Positions 24,320 through 34,818 of a stretch of DNA of 64,000 bases are shown here, in pieces (the first letter of the stretch is position 1; each line of letters opens with the position of its first letter). The translations under genes were made by a program, and so were the position numbers. This DNA comes from Hawksworthiomyces lignivorus. Lineage: Eukaryota; Ascomycota; Sordariomycetes; Ophiostomatales; Ophiostomataceae. Under the pieces are notes generated by a model. It made no database searches and was not told the origin of the DNA. It saw only the letters and a program-made list of their open reading frames with translations. The stretch spans positions 434,001 through 498,000 of the forward strand of contig NTMA01000009.1 in assembly GCA_002917075.1 (NCBI GenBank). Reading direction: 5' to 3'.

Positions 24320-25984
24320 TCACATAAACCCTAAATTGGCGATTGAAATACCAATCGTACGAGCATGCATTGGGAAGATCTCTGAGCAGTACACGTAGTT
24401 GTTCGCGTCGAGGCCGACGGCATAGAAGGCGAGAAACATAAACAAAAATGCCACGCCGGCACCGTTGCCCAATTTGTTGCTGTTACCCTGGTATTCGGCA
24501 ACGAGCGTAGTGAAGACGGTCAAACTGCAGACGTAACCGATCTAAAAGGATCAACATACAGTAATGACGTAGGGTTCGACGTCAAAAACCAACTTACCAA
24601 TCCGATTTTCAATAAACGAACACGGCCGAAACGGTCAACGACTAGACTACTAGTGTAGTTGCAGATAACGGACCAAGTGGCATAGACGCCGTAAACCAAC
24701 AACGGCTTCGAACCTATTAGACCCAAATTGCTGTACAAAACAATCGAGTAGTTGTTGATCACCGTGACACCCGAGAACTGGCCGAAGAGTCTTCAAGGTG
24801 TTAACAAAAGCCGTGTGAAAAGAGCTATTGTAAAAGAAAACAAAGCCACTCACTGAACTAAGAATGCTAATAAGAACCGTCGACGGTACGACGGTAGCTT
24901 GATTAGCGCCATAAACGTATGCGGTTTCGATTTATCCAGCAGAATCTGTTCCCGGATTTGTACGAACTCCTGGTGAGCAAATCTGTCGTCCACGTCTTCC
25001 TTGGTGTGATGCAGCCTTTTTAACACAACCAACGCCTTGTCCAGCCTGCCTTTCCTAATTAACCAACGGGGCGACTCAGGCAGTATAACCGACGCTATGA
25101 ACAGTAGGCCGGGGGGGATAACTGAAGTTAAGTCAGTAACGGGTAATTTTTTCGTATTGTTTAATTTTTGTAGTATTTGTATTTAGACATTGCATACGCT
25201 AAAGATACAGAAGCAGACGCCACTGTAAATTTCCCGATGGCGCAAAGTAGCAGCCATAGCCTGACCAGCCGGCTAAGCAATAGCCCAAGGCGAGAACAGC
25301 ACCGTGGGTGCCGACCATTCTGCCGCGTATCGTCGGCGGCGAGACCTCTGACTGGTATAGCGGAATCGCGACGTTGATTAAACCGGCACTTGAAAAATGT
25401 ACCCCATTATTAGCAAATGGATCAAAAAGGTATGCCAAAACCATTGCACAACTCACTCACGCAATACCGCTAAAAAACCGCCCGGCCAGGAGCATGCCGA
25501 CATTGACGGCCGCACCCTGCAAAGCACCACCAAAGATAGCGATAATAGACAGAATTTGAACGGTAGGAACCCGGCCTAAGTTGTCAGCTAGAAAGCTGTA
25601 CACGAGGCAGCCAATAATACCGCCGCCAAAGAAGAGGCCATTCTGGGCTGAAAAGAAGAATTAATATTGGAAATTAAAATCAAGTGCAAAAAAAAGTAAA
25701 AAAAAAAAATTGAAAGCGGTAATGGAATCTTACCGCCAATAACATGCTGCACATGCAGGTCGTTCGACTGCAAAGAGAGCCCAAAATGTAGCAAAAAGGA
25801 CGGAAGTCCTTGAGAGAAATCAGTATATGGTGCTGTTTATACAAGTCAACTTCAAGGGAACAAGAGAAAAATGTCTACCTAGTACGGTTCCCACGATAGC
25901 ATTGGTGAAACCAAAAGTGAGCGACCCAAGCGTTGCTACCGCAACAATTGCATAATTGAAGAGATTGGTATGACGAACCGCCAT
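24320..25984 (-). CDS. MFS sugar permease, C-terminally truncated
   Basis: Sugar-porter family membrane protein. Start ATG 25982-25984 (MAVRHTNLFNYAIVAV). Ordered exons carry FGGGIIGCLVYSFLADNLGR, IPLYQSEVSPPTIRGRMVG, VILPESPRWLIRKGRLDK, FLLAFLVQ, LFGQFSGVTVINNYSIVLY, VVDRFGRVRLLKIG and YVYCSEIFPMHARTIGISIA. Translation then stops at 24320-24322 after NLGFM. In intact relatives two more helices and the PETKG...LEE signature follow the EIFP motif. I cannot find them downstream to 24092 on this strand. The gene may be a damaged allele or pseudogene. It converges on the polygalacturonase, so galacturonate or oligosaccharide uptake is a natural but unproven guess. Confidence 0.7.
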
Positions 25985-26813
25985 AGTGACAACAACCCTT
26001 CGAGTCTTAGCTTTATCCTCTGCAGGTCTTTAGGAAACAAGGAGGAATATAGGAAATTAAGGTGAAGAGAGCCAGAACACATTGACAGACAAAGACTTAT
26101 ATAGGTCGCCTATCTCCACCAGCTTGCTCTCGACCCGTCTACCCCGGAATTGTCAGACGGTGTGTTCTCACAATACCAGTACAAAGTTTTGTTGTTATAC
26201 CACCCGAATCCGCTCATCTCGTCCCCTGCAAATCACGCGCCGCCTTTGGGTCCAAGCACCGGCGCTGCACAGTCTGCCACTGGCGCTAAGCACTTTTGCA
26301 CAGGTTCCGCTGCCTGCACTGCCTGTGCTGCCGGTGCTCCTTGCGCCACAGTGATAACAAAGAAGAGACCTGAATAGGGATGAAGGGGGAAAGGGTTGGA
26401 TGGGAGAGGAGAGCGAGGGTGATGCTATGATTCAGGCCCCAAGGCAGTCAATAACGGGCAGAATTGACGTACTAGCATAAGCTTTTATACTAGTATATTG
26501 ATCTGGCTAGTACGCCGGAGTGGCTAGAACAGAGGAGTTGGCTAGTACACAGGAGTGGCCAGGTCACAAAAGTGGCACAGAAAATATACTAAGCTATTTT
26601 TATGTACTAGTCGTCTTTTTTCGCTTAATAATTTCTTGCGGTGGCCCAATCGCCTCACCTAACAACTTACTCCACCGAACGAAAGTCGGACACGAACTCG
26701 AGAGCATCTAACAATTTTGCAAGCTAGATTTCAACGACGATTTTTCACGCCCATTTCAAACAGTCTTGTCTGCGTTTGCGAAGCATCCGCGTTCTTTTTC
26801 TTTTCTTAATCTC
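25985..26813. other. Promoter-side intergenic region with tandem repeat
   Basis: Upstream of both the permease (minus) and the HNH gene (plus). It contains the 17-bp tandem repeat at 26505-26573. A Cys-rich frame at about 26250-26377 (HFCTGSAACTACAAGAPC) has no ATG start and is not called. Confidence 0.4.
26505..26573. repeat. Four tandem copies of a 17-bp unit
   Basis: Units at 26505-26521, 26522-26538, 26540-26556 and 26557-26573 follow the pattern GGCTAGTACACAGGAGT with a few substitutions; the last copy is the most diverged. It lies about 240 bp upstream of the HNH gene start. Confidence 0.8.
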
Positions 26814-28122
26814 ATGGCTGAACAGCGTCTCAGGCACCAATCATCACTCGGAATATTAGATTTTACTGAGCAATCACCCTTTCCACCACACAAGCGAGTG
26901 CGAGTAGCCGAGAGATTTGACCGTATTTTACGCCACTATGAAGCCAAGAGTGACAATCGTCGTATGCCAGGCAGATCCGAATACAATGCGCCTTGTCTTA
27001 TCCGCTTGACTTATGAACATGCAAGAACTGTCCTATCCAAGGACAACTTCCTACGTGCTTTCTTTTCTGCTTGTGACTTGTCTATGGACGCCGACAAAGA
27101 TGTAGACTTGTCCAAGAGTGACATAGAAGCAAATTTACAGCCTTTTGTTTTGGGCTTTGCCGACTATCTCGTCAACCACTTTTTCCTACCTCGTGCGTGA
27201 TTACGAACCTAGTTTTTCTAAGCTTTGTGTATTTCTTCCTAAGCTTGCTAATACACGGCCATTAATCTAGTGCGGACAGCTGCAAATAAAACACCCCAAC
27301 CTTCTGCTAGAATCCGCGACGCCATCGACCAAGCTCTAGGGGTCGAGCGACATTACACAGGTACCGAGGACCGCATGTTCGCCCTTCGAGAACAATGTTT
27401 AACGCGTGATCGGCATCGCTGTGTTATCTCTCGGGCGTTTGACATGCGGGAGGCTGCTGCACGATATCGGGCAGATGGCGACAACGCGCGGGATGATGAT
27501 GGACAGCCGTTCACGCAGCACCAGGGAGGATTTGAACCGCTACAGGTTGCACATATTATGCCCCATGCGTTGACGCAACTGGATTCTGGGACGACCGAGT
27601 TGGTGAGCTTTTTATTTCTCTGGGTGATTAGAGATTATTTCACGACTAACCGAACTGCAGGGCCCGGCTAAAAAGGCCGCACTGGCTATTCTAAACCTAT
27701 TCGATTATGGCGTCGTCAATATGATCGATGGTATGGACATCGACCAGCCCCGGAATGCCATCACACTTACGTTTGCACTCCACGAGATGTTCGGAGAATT
27801 TAAAATATTCTTCACGCCTGTGGAGAGCGGCGAAGAGCACACTTATCGCGTCGAGTCTATTCTTCCGCCAATTCTACCTATCCAGTTGCCAGTGATAAGA
27901 ACTCTCTTCCTCGCGGACATTATCGACCATCCTTCCCCACGTCTTCTAGCTATTCACCGGGCAATAGCCCAGATCCTACATTTGTCCGCAGCGGCCGATT
28001 ATATTGACAAAATTCTCCGCGATACGGAGAGGACGGCAGCCAAGTCAGACGGGTCTACAGAACTCGACCGACTTGTCAAGCTTCGACTAGATGGATGGTG
28101 GAATGGTTTGGTTGCTATGTGA
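26814..28122 (+). CDS. HNH-endonuclease-domain protein
   Basis: Fungal protein with an HNH_2-type nuclease domain. Start ATG 26814 (MAEQRLRHQSSLG). Intron 1 near 27191-27270 joins NHFFLP to LRTAANKT; intron 2 near 27604-27660 joins TTEL to GPAKKAAL. The N-terminal part (HKRVRVAERFDRILRHYEAK) is helical. The nuclease core reads RDRHRCVISRAFD, then LQVAHIMPHAL (first His region), then RNAITLTFALHEMFGEFKI (Asn and last His). The C-terminus is helical (LAIHRAIAQILHLSAAADYI). These proteins are numerous in filamentous fungi and mostly uncharacterised. Whether this copy cuts DNA is unknown. No toxin partner or transposon is attached. Confidence 0.85.
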
Positions 28123-30243
28123 GATTTCCTATGTTCTATCGAAGTAGTCTTTCACCCCAGCAACTACAACGGTGTGCTCAAAATTACAAAAGAATTCTTG
28201 CCAGCAGCTCTACTTATCTTCCTTTTTATTGGCAACTCTGATTAAGGGGCCTAAACACTGTGGTTGTGCCATAGGAGCACACGAAGGCATACACACTGAG
28301 CAGGTTTCGAGCAGGGACGGCACAGGCGCATATCCCAAAGAGGAAATTCTCAATGAGTCAATTCGGGTGGCATAATGTGCTGATCTGCGCTTTGGGTACG
28401 TGGTGTTTAGTGCAGAAAACAACAGACCAGCGTATTTTGAAATTTAGTGGACACACCATAGCCGAACCTGACTTCATGCATTTCTTTCGGTAAAAGCTAA
28501 TCAACAGACAACAAAAGCAAGTTGATGCCTTGCTTCTCACCACGGGGTCGCGGCTATAAAAAAGGGGAGCTCCTTAATGCGTCTTACAACAGAATAGCTT
28601 AGAGGTACTTAATCCCACTAAGCGTGTTTGTATGAGTGCAAAACTGGAAATATATGAAATTTTCTTTTTTAACTTTGTGGCGTTAAGTTTTCCACAATTC
28701 CGGGACGTACAGGTGCCAATGTAAATTTCAGGCATGCTGCAGGATTTGGGGTTACATGAGTTTACCAACTTCGCATCCAGCCATTGCATCGCACTCATCT
28801 TTATCGCAGTTACATCTTAGGCATGTGGGCGGCAATGGAGACTTTGGAAATATGGCTTATTAAACTTCGGCTTCGCAGAAAGAGCTCAAAGCTGTGCCGA
28901 AATATATCCTAGATCTTAACACCATGCTACTTCTGCCATTTTTAGCTGTGGCTACACTTCTACCCTGCTCTACAGTGATTTCATGGGAGGAGGAGTGTTT
29001 TATTGTTTTCTTGGTTGATTTTGCATTCATCTCGGTAATTGTCTGATTGATAGATATACGAAAAACTAATAATATCTTTCTAGCTGTAACACGAAAAAGA
29101 GGATCGTATTAGAGCCATTAATTAGCAGAGGCCAAAGTTTATCCTAGAGGGAGGCAGGACGAAGAGCCTTCTATATATAATGCTATATAGATTTGATAGG
29201 CGCCGTATTGCGTACGGTATCAACAAACACTACGGCAGGTGATTTAGCTACTACTATCTACCGCCGCCGTCAATGACAGAGGAGTCGTGTAGTTTGCTGA
29301 CGCCAAGATAGTTGGATTTGTCGGGTGGCCGAGGAGAGCAGATCTTTTCCTCATATTCGTCTTTGAAGGAATAGTTCGAAATTTTGAAGTAGTATTACTT
29401 TACTTTAGTGAGTCACGCGTATCTCGGTAGATATACCCTTTTCGGGCACTACAGAAACTAGGCAAACCTGGTCCACGTACTTCAGTTCGTACACAGTCAG
29501 GGAGATGAGGCCACTGCTGGTAAAGTTCGACGTCAAATAATTATTGTTGATTAGCAAGCGAAAGAGACAAAGGAACCCATACTGCAGAATCTCAGTAACA
29601 GTTGTCTAATTCACAGAGAAGCTGATTGAAGATCCGGTGCCGATTTTTGAAGAGAAGTTCTAATTCAACACCCTGAACTCGTTGAACAGCACCCTTATCC
29701 ATCAGATATTGCGTTGCCTCTCGATCTGGGTGGTGTATCATCTGGATAAGTCATTGTGTGGTCTGCAGCGAGAACATAGAAGCGGTAGGGGTAGCTTCTG
29801 CAGGGCTGGTCGGGATGTTTCTGTTGAGAGACATTCATATGCGCTTCTGACGTCATGTTTCTGGCATCTCCGTACGTTCGTGCGAATGAGCATGTGCTGC
29901 ATAAGGATTGGGCTGACAACACAACACCTAAGTCCAGCAGTTCGCCTAACTGACATGACTCGAGGCCTTGGCTGTTTGGCTATTTAACTTGCTCAATATT
30001 GAGTGTGTGACAGCTGTCCATTCATGTTTCCGCAAAAAACCTCAGCGTCGTATCATCTTTCTGTGTACTCGGGGACTTTTCGGATACTTTCACCGTTGAC
30101 GCACATTCTTCCCCATCGTACCAAATCAATATATAAGTACATTGTTGCCCATAGTCTTCCCTGCAAATTGCAGGGCATTGAAAACTGAGTCGTATCCTAG
30201 CGACATTAAAATTTAGAAGCAGTTCTATATTCAAGTGTAAGTA
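28123..30243. other. Gene-poor region with repeat B copy 1
   Basis: More than 2 kb with no frame of protein-like character. Repeat B copy 1 lies at about 28246-28385. The rest is unremarkable and may be decayed. Confidence 0.45.
28246..28385 (+). repeat. Dispersed repeat B, copy 1
   Basis: Aligns by eye with 34575-34712 in the same orientation. Shared blocks include GAGCAGG...GACGGCACAGGCGCA and AAGAGGAAATT, and differences include many C/T and G/A changes. No coding capacity seen. Confidence 0.6.
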
Positions 30244-31214
30244 ATGGCGGCAACACAAGAAGCCTATCAAAAGATTATTGGAGACATGGTAAAGGCCGCG
30301 GGAGATGAGGGAGATGATCAACTAGTTAAAGGAGCTGCGCATGTCACTTCGCCGGCTGCTGTGAAGATGTTGGAGGCTGCTGGTCTAAACTCTTCGACGG
30401 ATACGCCGTTCACGCTTCTTGACCACGCATGCGGCTGTGGAGTCACGGCGGCCATTCTGAACAGAACCATCCAGCGGGATGTTCTGGAGAAGAGCAGCAT
30501 TCTCTGTGCTGACATATCGGAACCAATGGTTGCTCTCGTAAAAAGACGCATCGGTAACGAGGGCTGGGTCAACACATCAGCCGAGAAGATGGATGCTCAG
30601 AGCAGTGGCCTGCCTGACAGCTTCTTCACCCACGTCACTATTGGTATGGGACTCCATATCATTCCCGATCCAGAGACAGCCCTTAAAGGTAAAGATGGAC
30701 TTGAGCCACGCTCTCACAAGTGAAGGGGTCATTGCTAAATAAGATAGACTGCATCCGCATCCTAAAACCTGGTGGCAGTCTTGCTTTTACAACGTTCCCC
30801 CAGTCTGCTAGCGGTGGCGGCTGGGTTCCTGACACTCGGAGTGCTTTCGCGTCATTTCCCACGGAGATTCCATTCGCGCCGGTGATGCAACTGCACAACC
30901 AGGGCCGGTGGTTCGACGAGGACTGGGTAGAGAAGACGCTACAGGAATATGGCTTTCAGAACGTCAAAGTGGCTTTGTATTCGTACTCAATTCCCATCGA
31001 CGGGCCCGAGCACTTTGTCCGGCAGTTTGGGATGATGTTGAACATGATGCGGAATACGCAGTGGAATGATGAAGAGCGAGAGAGATACTCCATGGAAGAT
31101 ACGGTTGAGAGGGTGAAGGCACATCTTCATGAGAAATACGGAGGCAAAGGCTGGGATTTGACGTCCACGGTGATTGTGGGAAGTGGACAGACCGCTAACA
31201 CCATATCAGTGTGA
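30244..31214 (+). CDS. SAM-dependent class I methyltransferase
   Basis: Predicted 303 residues with one 59-nt intron (30689-30747) that joins DPETALK to DCIRILKPGG. Start ATG 30244 (MAATQEAYQKIIGD). Rossmann methyltransferase motifs: motif I FTLLDHACGCGVTAAIL, acidic strand-2 end ILCADISEPMVALVKRR, post-motif MDAQSSGLPDSFFTHVTIG and ILKPGGSLAFTTFPQS. The C-terminal part (RWFDEDWVEKTLQEYGFQNV) fits a small-molecule methyltransferase of the Methyltransf_11/25 type. No polyketide or peptide synthase is nearby, so a secondary-metabolite role is not supported by context. Substrate unknown. Confidence 0.85.
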
Positions 31215-31759
31215 TGCCACTTGGAGCATAGCAAGGCCAGCTCTTTTATTTATTGGCCTTATATAAGATTGCCAATGCGCCTCGTCCGTGGAAAATATGT
31301 AACCGAATTTTTCTAATATGGTTACTTTTGCGTGGGTTGCTTTGTGCACTTTGCTATACTCAATGAGAGCCCGTCGTATACGTCAAGGGCTATCTTTATG
31401 CCGGGTTCAATGTTCATGTTGAGACATAATTTATTAGACTCTCAGTTCACTCATTTACCCAATAGCAATCCCATTTCAATTCTTTTAATTACATTTTCAG
31501 TTACGGGATTTCTTCTTGATACCTATGTAGTCAGTCAACAGTGATTTCTGGGGCAATTTTTTCATTAAAAAGTGAAGAAATGGAAGAAAGTCCGTATTAG
31601 CGGCAGTTTCAAAACATTTTCTCCGGTTTCTTTTATTTCTCCGTGCCGTTAAAGTTGACCACTTCTCCCCCCACAATCCTTTTGTCATATAAATCTAGAA
31701 AGCCACTTGTTTATACAGAGTTTCACGTCACAAATCTCAAACTTTATTTTCTACTGCTT
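31215..31759. other. Intergenic stretch, nothing identified
   Basis: AT-rich spacer between the methyltransferase and the dienelactone-hydrolase pseudogene. Confidence 0.4.
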
Positions 31760-32701
31760 ATGATGGCAGAAGATGAGTACTTGGCGAAGCCGTCAGGAGA
31801 CTGCTGTATGAAAGGCCACATTCATGACGGTGAACCCCGGGGTACATTTGATCATATTATCGACATCAAAACATATGTCGCACATCCTTCTAAACCCAAT
31901 GGAAATATTTAATTTTATTTTCCTGATATTTGGGGGCTTTTCAAGAATGGGTTTTTGGTTATGGATTGCTTTTCTGATTCAGGATTTCTTGTTCTCGGGA
32001 TGGATTATTTTATGGGAGTAAGTTCTTCTGGGTAACTCCATTTTTTACTATTTCCGAGCTCACTGTTGCGATACTTTGCAGGACCCCGTTTGGGCACACC
32101 GGAAAACGAACGATGATAAAATCACAGAGCCAGATTTCGACTATAACGCCTGGAAGGTCAAGCATCAAGCATTTGCTGCTCAGCATGTCGCCAATTGGAT
32201 AGACGCGGCGAAAGAGAAACACGGAAAGCCCAACACAAATTATGCGTGTGTTGGGTAAACTTGATAACTATTAAAGCATCTGTCACGTTTCTCCATATAC
32301 TAATACGATGAAAGGTATTGCTTTGGTGCCCCTTATGTCTGCGAGGAACTTTGTCGAGAATCCGTCAGCGTGGGTGCTTTTGCACATCCCGCATTTCTAA
32401 AGGATCGCCACTTTCGGAATATTAAAGGTATGCATTAAATTCCGGCATAATATTTCCTGAGATTAAGGTGGATAAAATTGGTAAATCATACTAACTAAAG
32501 AAATAAGGGCCATTGTTTCTTTCTTGTGGCCAAATTGACCATTCCTTTGGTGATGACGACCGACGAAAAGCGATCGATATCTTACAATCCGAACAGAAGA
32601 TATTTCAGCTCCAGCTTTTCTCGGGGGTTGCTCATGGTTTTGCTCTACGAGGAGACTTACACAATCCGGCTTGGTGGCGCCAAATTCTTGTTTTAATGTA
32701 A
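31760..32701 (+). pseudogene. Dienelactone-hydrolase-family pseudogene
   Basis: Homologous frame from ATG 31760 (MMAEDEYLAKPSGDCC) through HIHDGEPRG and AHPSKPNGNI, then an in-frame TAA at 31910-31912. The same frame continues without other stops as FYFPDIWGLFKNGFLVMD...MDYFMG, then over introns to DPVWAHRKTNDDK, YACVGYCFGAPYV (nucleophile Cys in G-x-C-x-G), FAHPAFLKD, CGQIDHSF (acid) and GVAHGFALRGD (catalytic His). After HNP the expected amphipathic C-terminus of about 30 residues is replaced by a short unrelated end (AWWRQILVLM). The triad residues are still present, so loss is recent or the stop is a sequence error. Intact members hydrolyse lactones or esters in the cytosol. Confidence 0.75.
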
Positions 32702-33676
32702 TTCCATCCCAACGAAGATGTATAAAATAACTTTCATAGATCACAATCCCAGAATTAAATATATCATGTCACTCTGCAACGTCAGAACTATGTGGACATT
32801 CCCTGTCAAGCACATCTGCATTAATAAGTATTTGCCAATACAAAAATGACATCTTTTTGTTTTTCGTTGCAGATGAAGCTATCTACGATTTTTTTTATTT
32901 TTTTTTATTTTTTTATTTCTTGGGGGAGTTACCAACCCATAACTACATATTTGCAGTTTCTTGAAATGATAACATTCGACGTTCATGCTGGAGTCGAAGT
33001 ATGTGGGGGCCTGGCTACGCCGGGCGACGGGGGAATGACGCCTAGACATCTATTATTGGCTGACAAAAAAACTTGAATGCACACCAAGCCAGTCCCAATT
33101 GAGGCGCCCCATCATGGGGCGCCTCGATTGGGACTAGTTCCGCTCGAAATTTGCTGCCCAAAGTTAAAGAGAATTCTCGAATGTGTTTAAAAAAAAACAC
33201 AAATAGCATTGGCTGTCAGCTGAATACAAATAATATTGCTGTGCATGGACCGTACCTGTATCTGAGAGAGAAAGGGTCTAGACGGACGCAGATGATCTTT
33301 TCTCGCCCTCTTTCCCGTGGAGCAAGAAAGCTCCCTGCTCTCTCAATGGCCAGAGCAAAACTCGAATGCAGTAAATGCTAGTGCCGCGTAGTCTAGCCTG
33401 GCATCATGACGGGTCTCTCAACGTGTTAACGGAAAGCCCATGAGGTATATTTAAAGAGTGCAGTCCACACTGCTCAACGTCGTCATGTCTAGGGGGGAGG
33501 ACATCAATACTCAGCAAGAGAAACGCAAATTCCTACGTCCTCTGGTATACCAAAAACACTTTATCTGAGCCTAGGTTTGTACTGATCCTTTGAAGCCTCG
33601 GTTCGCTAGTTTCCCCTTGTTTTCAGTGTGCAGTGTCTTACTTAAGCCGGCCAGATAGCCTCGTGCGGATACTACA
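32702..33676. other. Intergenic region with a long palindrome
   Basis: Holds the 45-bp palindrome at 33091-33135 and a TATA-like run at 33446-33455 upstream of the small secreted protein gene. No gene seen. Confidence 0.5.
33091..33135. repeat. Near-perfect 45-bp palindrome (22-bp arms, 1-nt centre)
   Basis: Arm 33091-33112 pairs with 33114-33135 around a single C at 33113; the only non-Watson-Crick pair is T33100 with G33126. The arm begins AGTCCCAATTGAGGCGCCCC. It could form a cruciform, or be two terminal inverted repeats of a mobile element left joined. Confidence 0.9.
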
Positions 33677-33898
33677 ATGCGCCCTATTGTTTGGCTGCTT
33701 ATTCCTACCGCTGCTGGGGGTGCCGCCGCGCTCTCTGCATGTGAGGCAGCATGCACTGTAGCATTTGCCCATTGTATTGCTGACGGAACTCCTGTAGGAG
33801 GTGGAAACGTTCCGCTAGAGCTTTGGAGTGTTTGTGGCGCACTTCACACTATTTGTGTCTTGGCGTGCAACCTGGCTCCCGTCATGCCTGCTGCGTGA
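33677..33898 (+). CDS. Small secreted cysteine-rich protein (73 residues)
   Basis: Starts at ATG 33677 with a short hydrophobic leader (MRPIVWLLIPTAAGGAAALS) that looks like a signal peptide. The mature part has six cysteines in the order SACEAAC, FAHC, WSVC, TIC and VLAC. The paired pattern C-x3-C...C and C...C-x3-C, with Ala-rich helices and a Gly/Pro-rich middle (DGTPVGGGNVP), resembles fungal proteins annotated as zygote-specific-like. That resemblance is by eye only. It could be an effector-like or structural secreted protein. Unspliced as far as I can see. Isolated in a repeat-containing region. Confidence 0.55.
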   Translation: MRPIVWLLIPTAAGGAAALSACEAACTVAFAHCIADGTPVGGGNVPLELWSVCGALHTICVLACNLAPVMPAA

Positions 33899-34818
33899 AG
33901 GTGTTTAGGGACAGTTGTATAGACCAATTCAACTTATTCTAAGAAAGGAGGAGTGTATGACGAGAGAAGAGCTGGTGATGTTTGATTTGGCATAGGGTGT
34001 CTTCGATAATCTCTTTCCATGATTAGACTCGCCCCATTCCCATCTCTGCTAACATTGAATACTTGACGTTTCCATACATTTCCCCAGGGACTTCTCGAAT
34101 GCTCCTTTTGATGTCTGTATGACCAGTCCGTCAAGGTCCATTGATAAATGGGAACTGGGGTGACTTGCATTACTGCTGGCCTTCTCTTGGGCGCCGCTTT
34201 CCTTAGTTCCGTCGTAGATCACCAACATCCTCGACTATTGTAGATAAAAAATTATAGTCTACTATTACTGACGACATAAGACTATACAACACGAATGAAA
34301 AGTTGCCATTATGATTTCAATATTATACATAAGGCAAAAGCATTATAGAAATGAAAAGTAAATCATAGAGTAAGTAGCATGAAAGGAGTCAGGGGCATAA
34401 AGAACTGCCAAAAAACAGTTACCGAAAAGGCTGGACACAGCCAATCAATAACAAGGAACAATCTTATATTGCCTAGTTTAAGTAGATTGGACTCCGTAAC
34501 CTACGCAGACATCACATCTTCACGATCTTAAAAGAATCCTTGCAGGCCAATTGGTCACGGAAACCCCAGTCGATTGGTCTAAACGAAACATTGTGGACTG
34601 TACCAACACATGAAAGCACATCCTCTAAGCAGGCTAGAGCAAGGACTGCACAGGCGCACGTCTTAAAGAGGAGATTTTCCGATGAGCATTTTCGTGTGGG
34701 ATAATGGGCTGTTATCTAGAATAGAAAATCGGTTGAAAAAGCTATTTCCTACTCTATGGTGGCGTTGACTGCTTCATTACATGGCACAAAAATTGGTTAT
34801 GAATATGTGAGGCGTCCT
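33899..34818. other. Intergenic region with repeat B copy 2
   Basis: No gene seen. Repeat B copy 2 lies at about 34575-34712. Confidence 0.45.
34575..34712 (+). repeat. Dispersed repeat B, copy 2
   Basis: Second copy of the repeat seen at 28246-28385, sharing CTAAGCAGG...AGAGCA..GAC.GCACAGGCGCA and the following AAAGAGGA block. Divergence is high and looks rich in transitions. Confidence 0.6.

Noticed and set aside
26150..26377. Plus-strand Cys-rich frame (FCTGSAACTACAAG)
   Set aside because: No ATG start; composition follows GC-rich TGC/GCC repetition and may be chance.
29000..29700. Possible retroelement remnant in the gene-poor region
   Set aside because: No reverse transcriptase, integrase or long terminal repeat can be read; only featureless AT-rich sequence.
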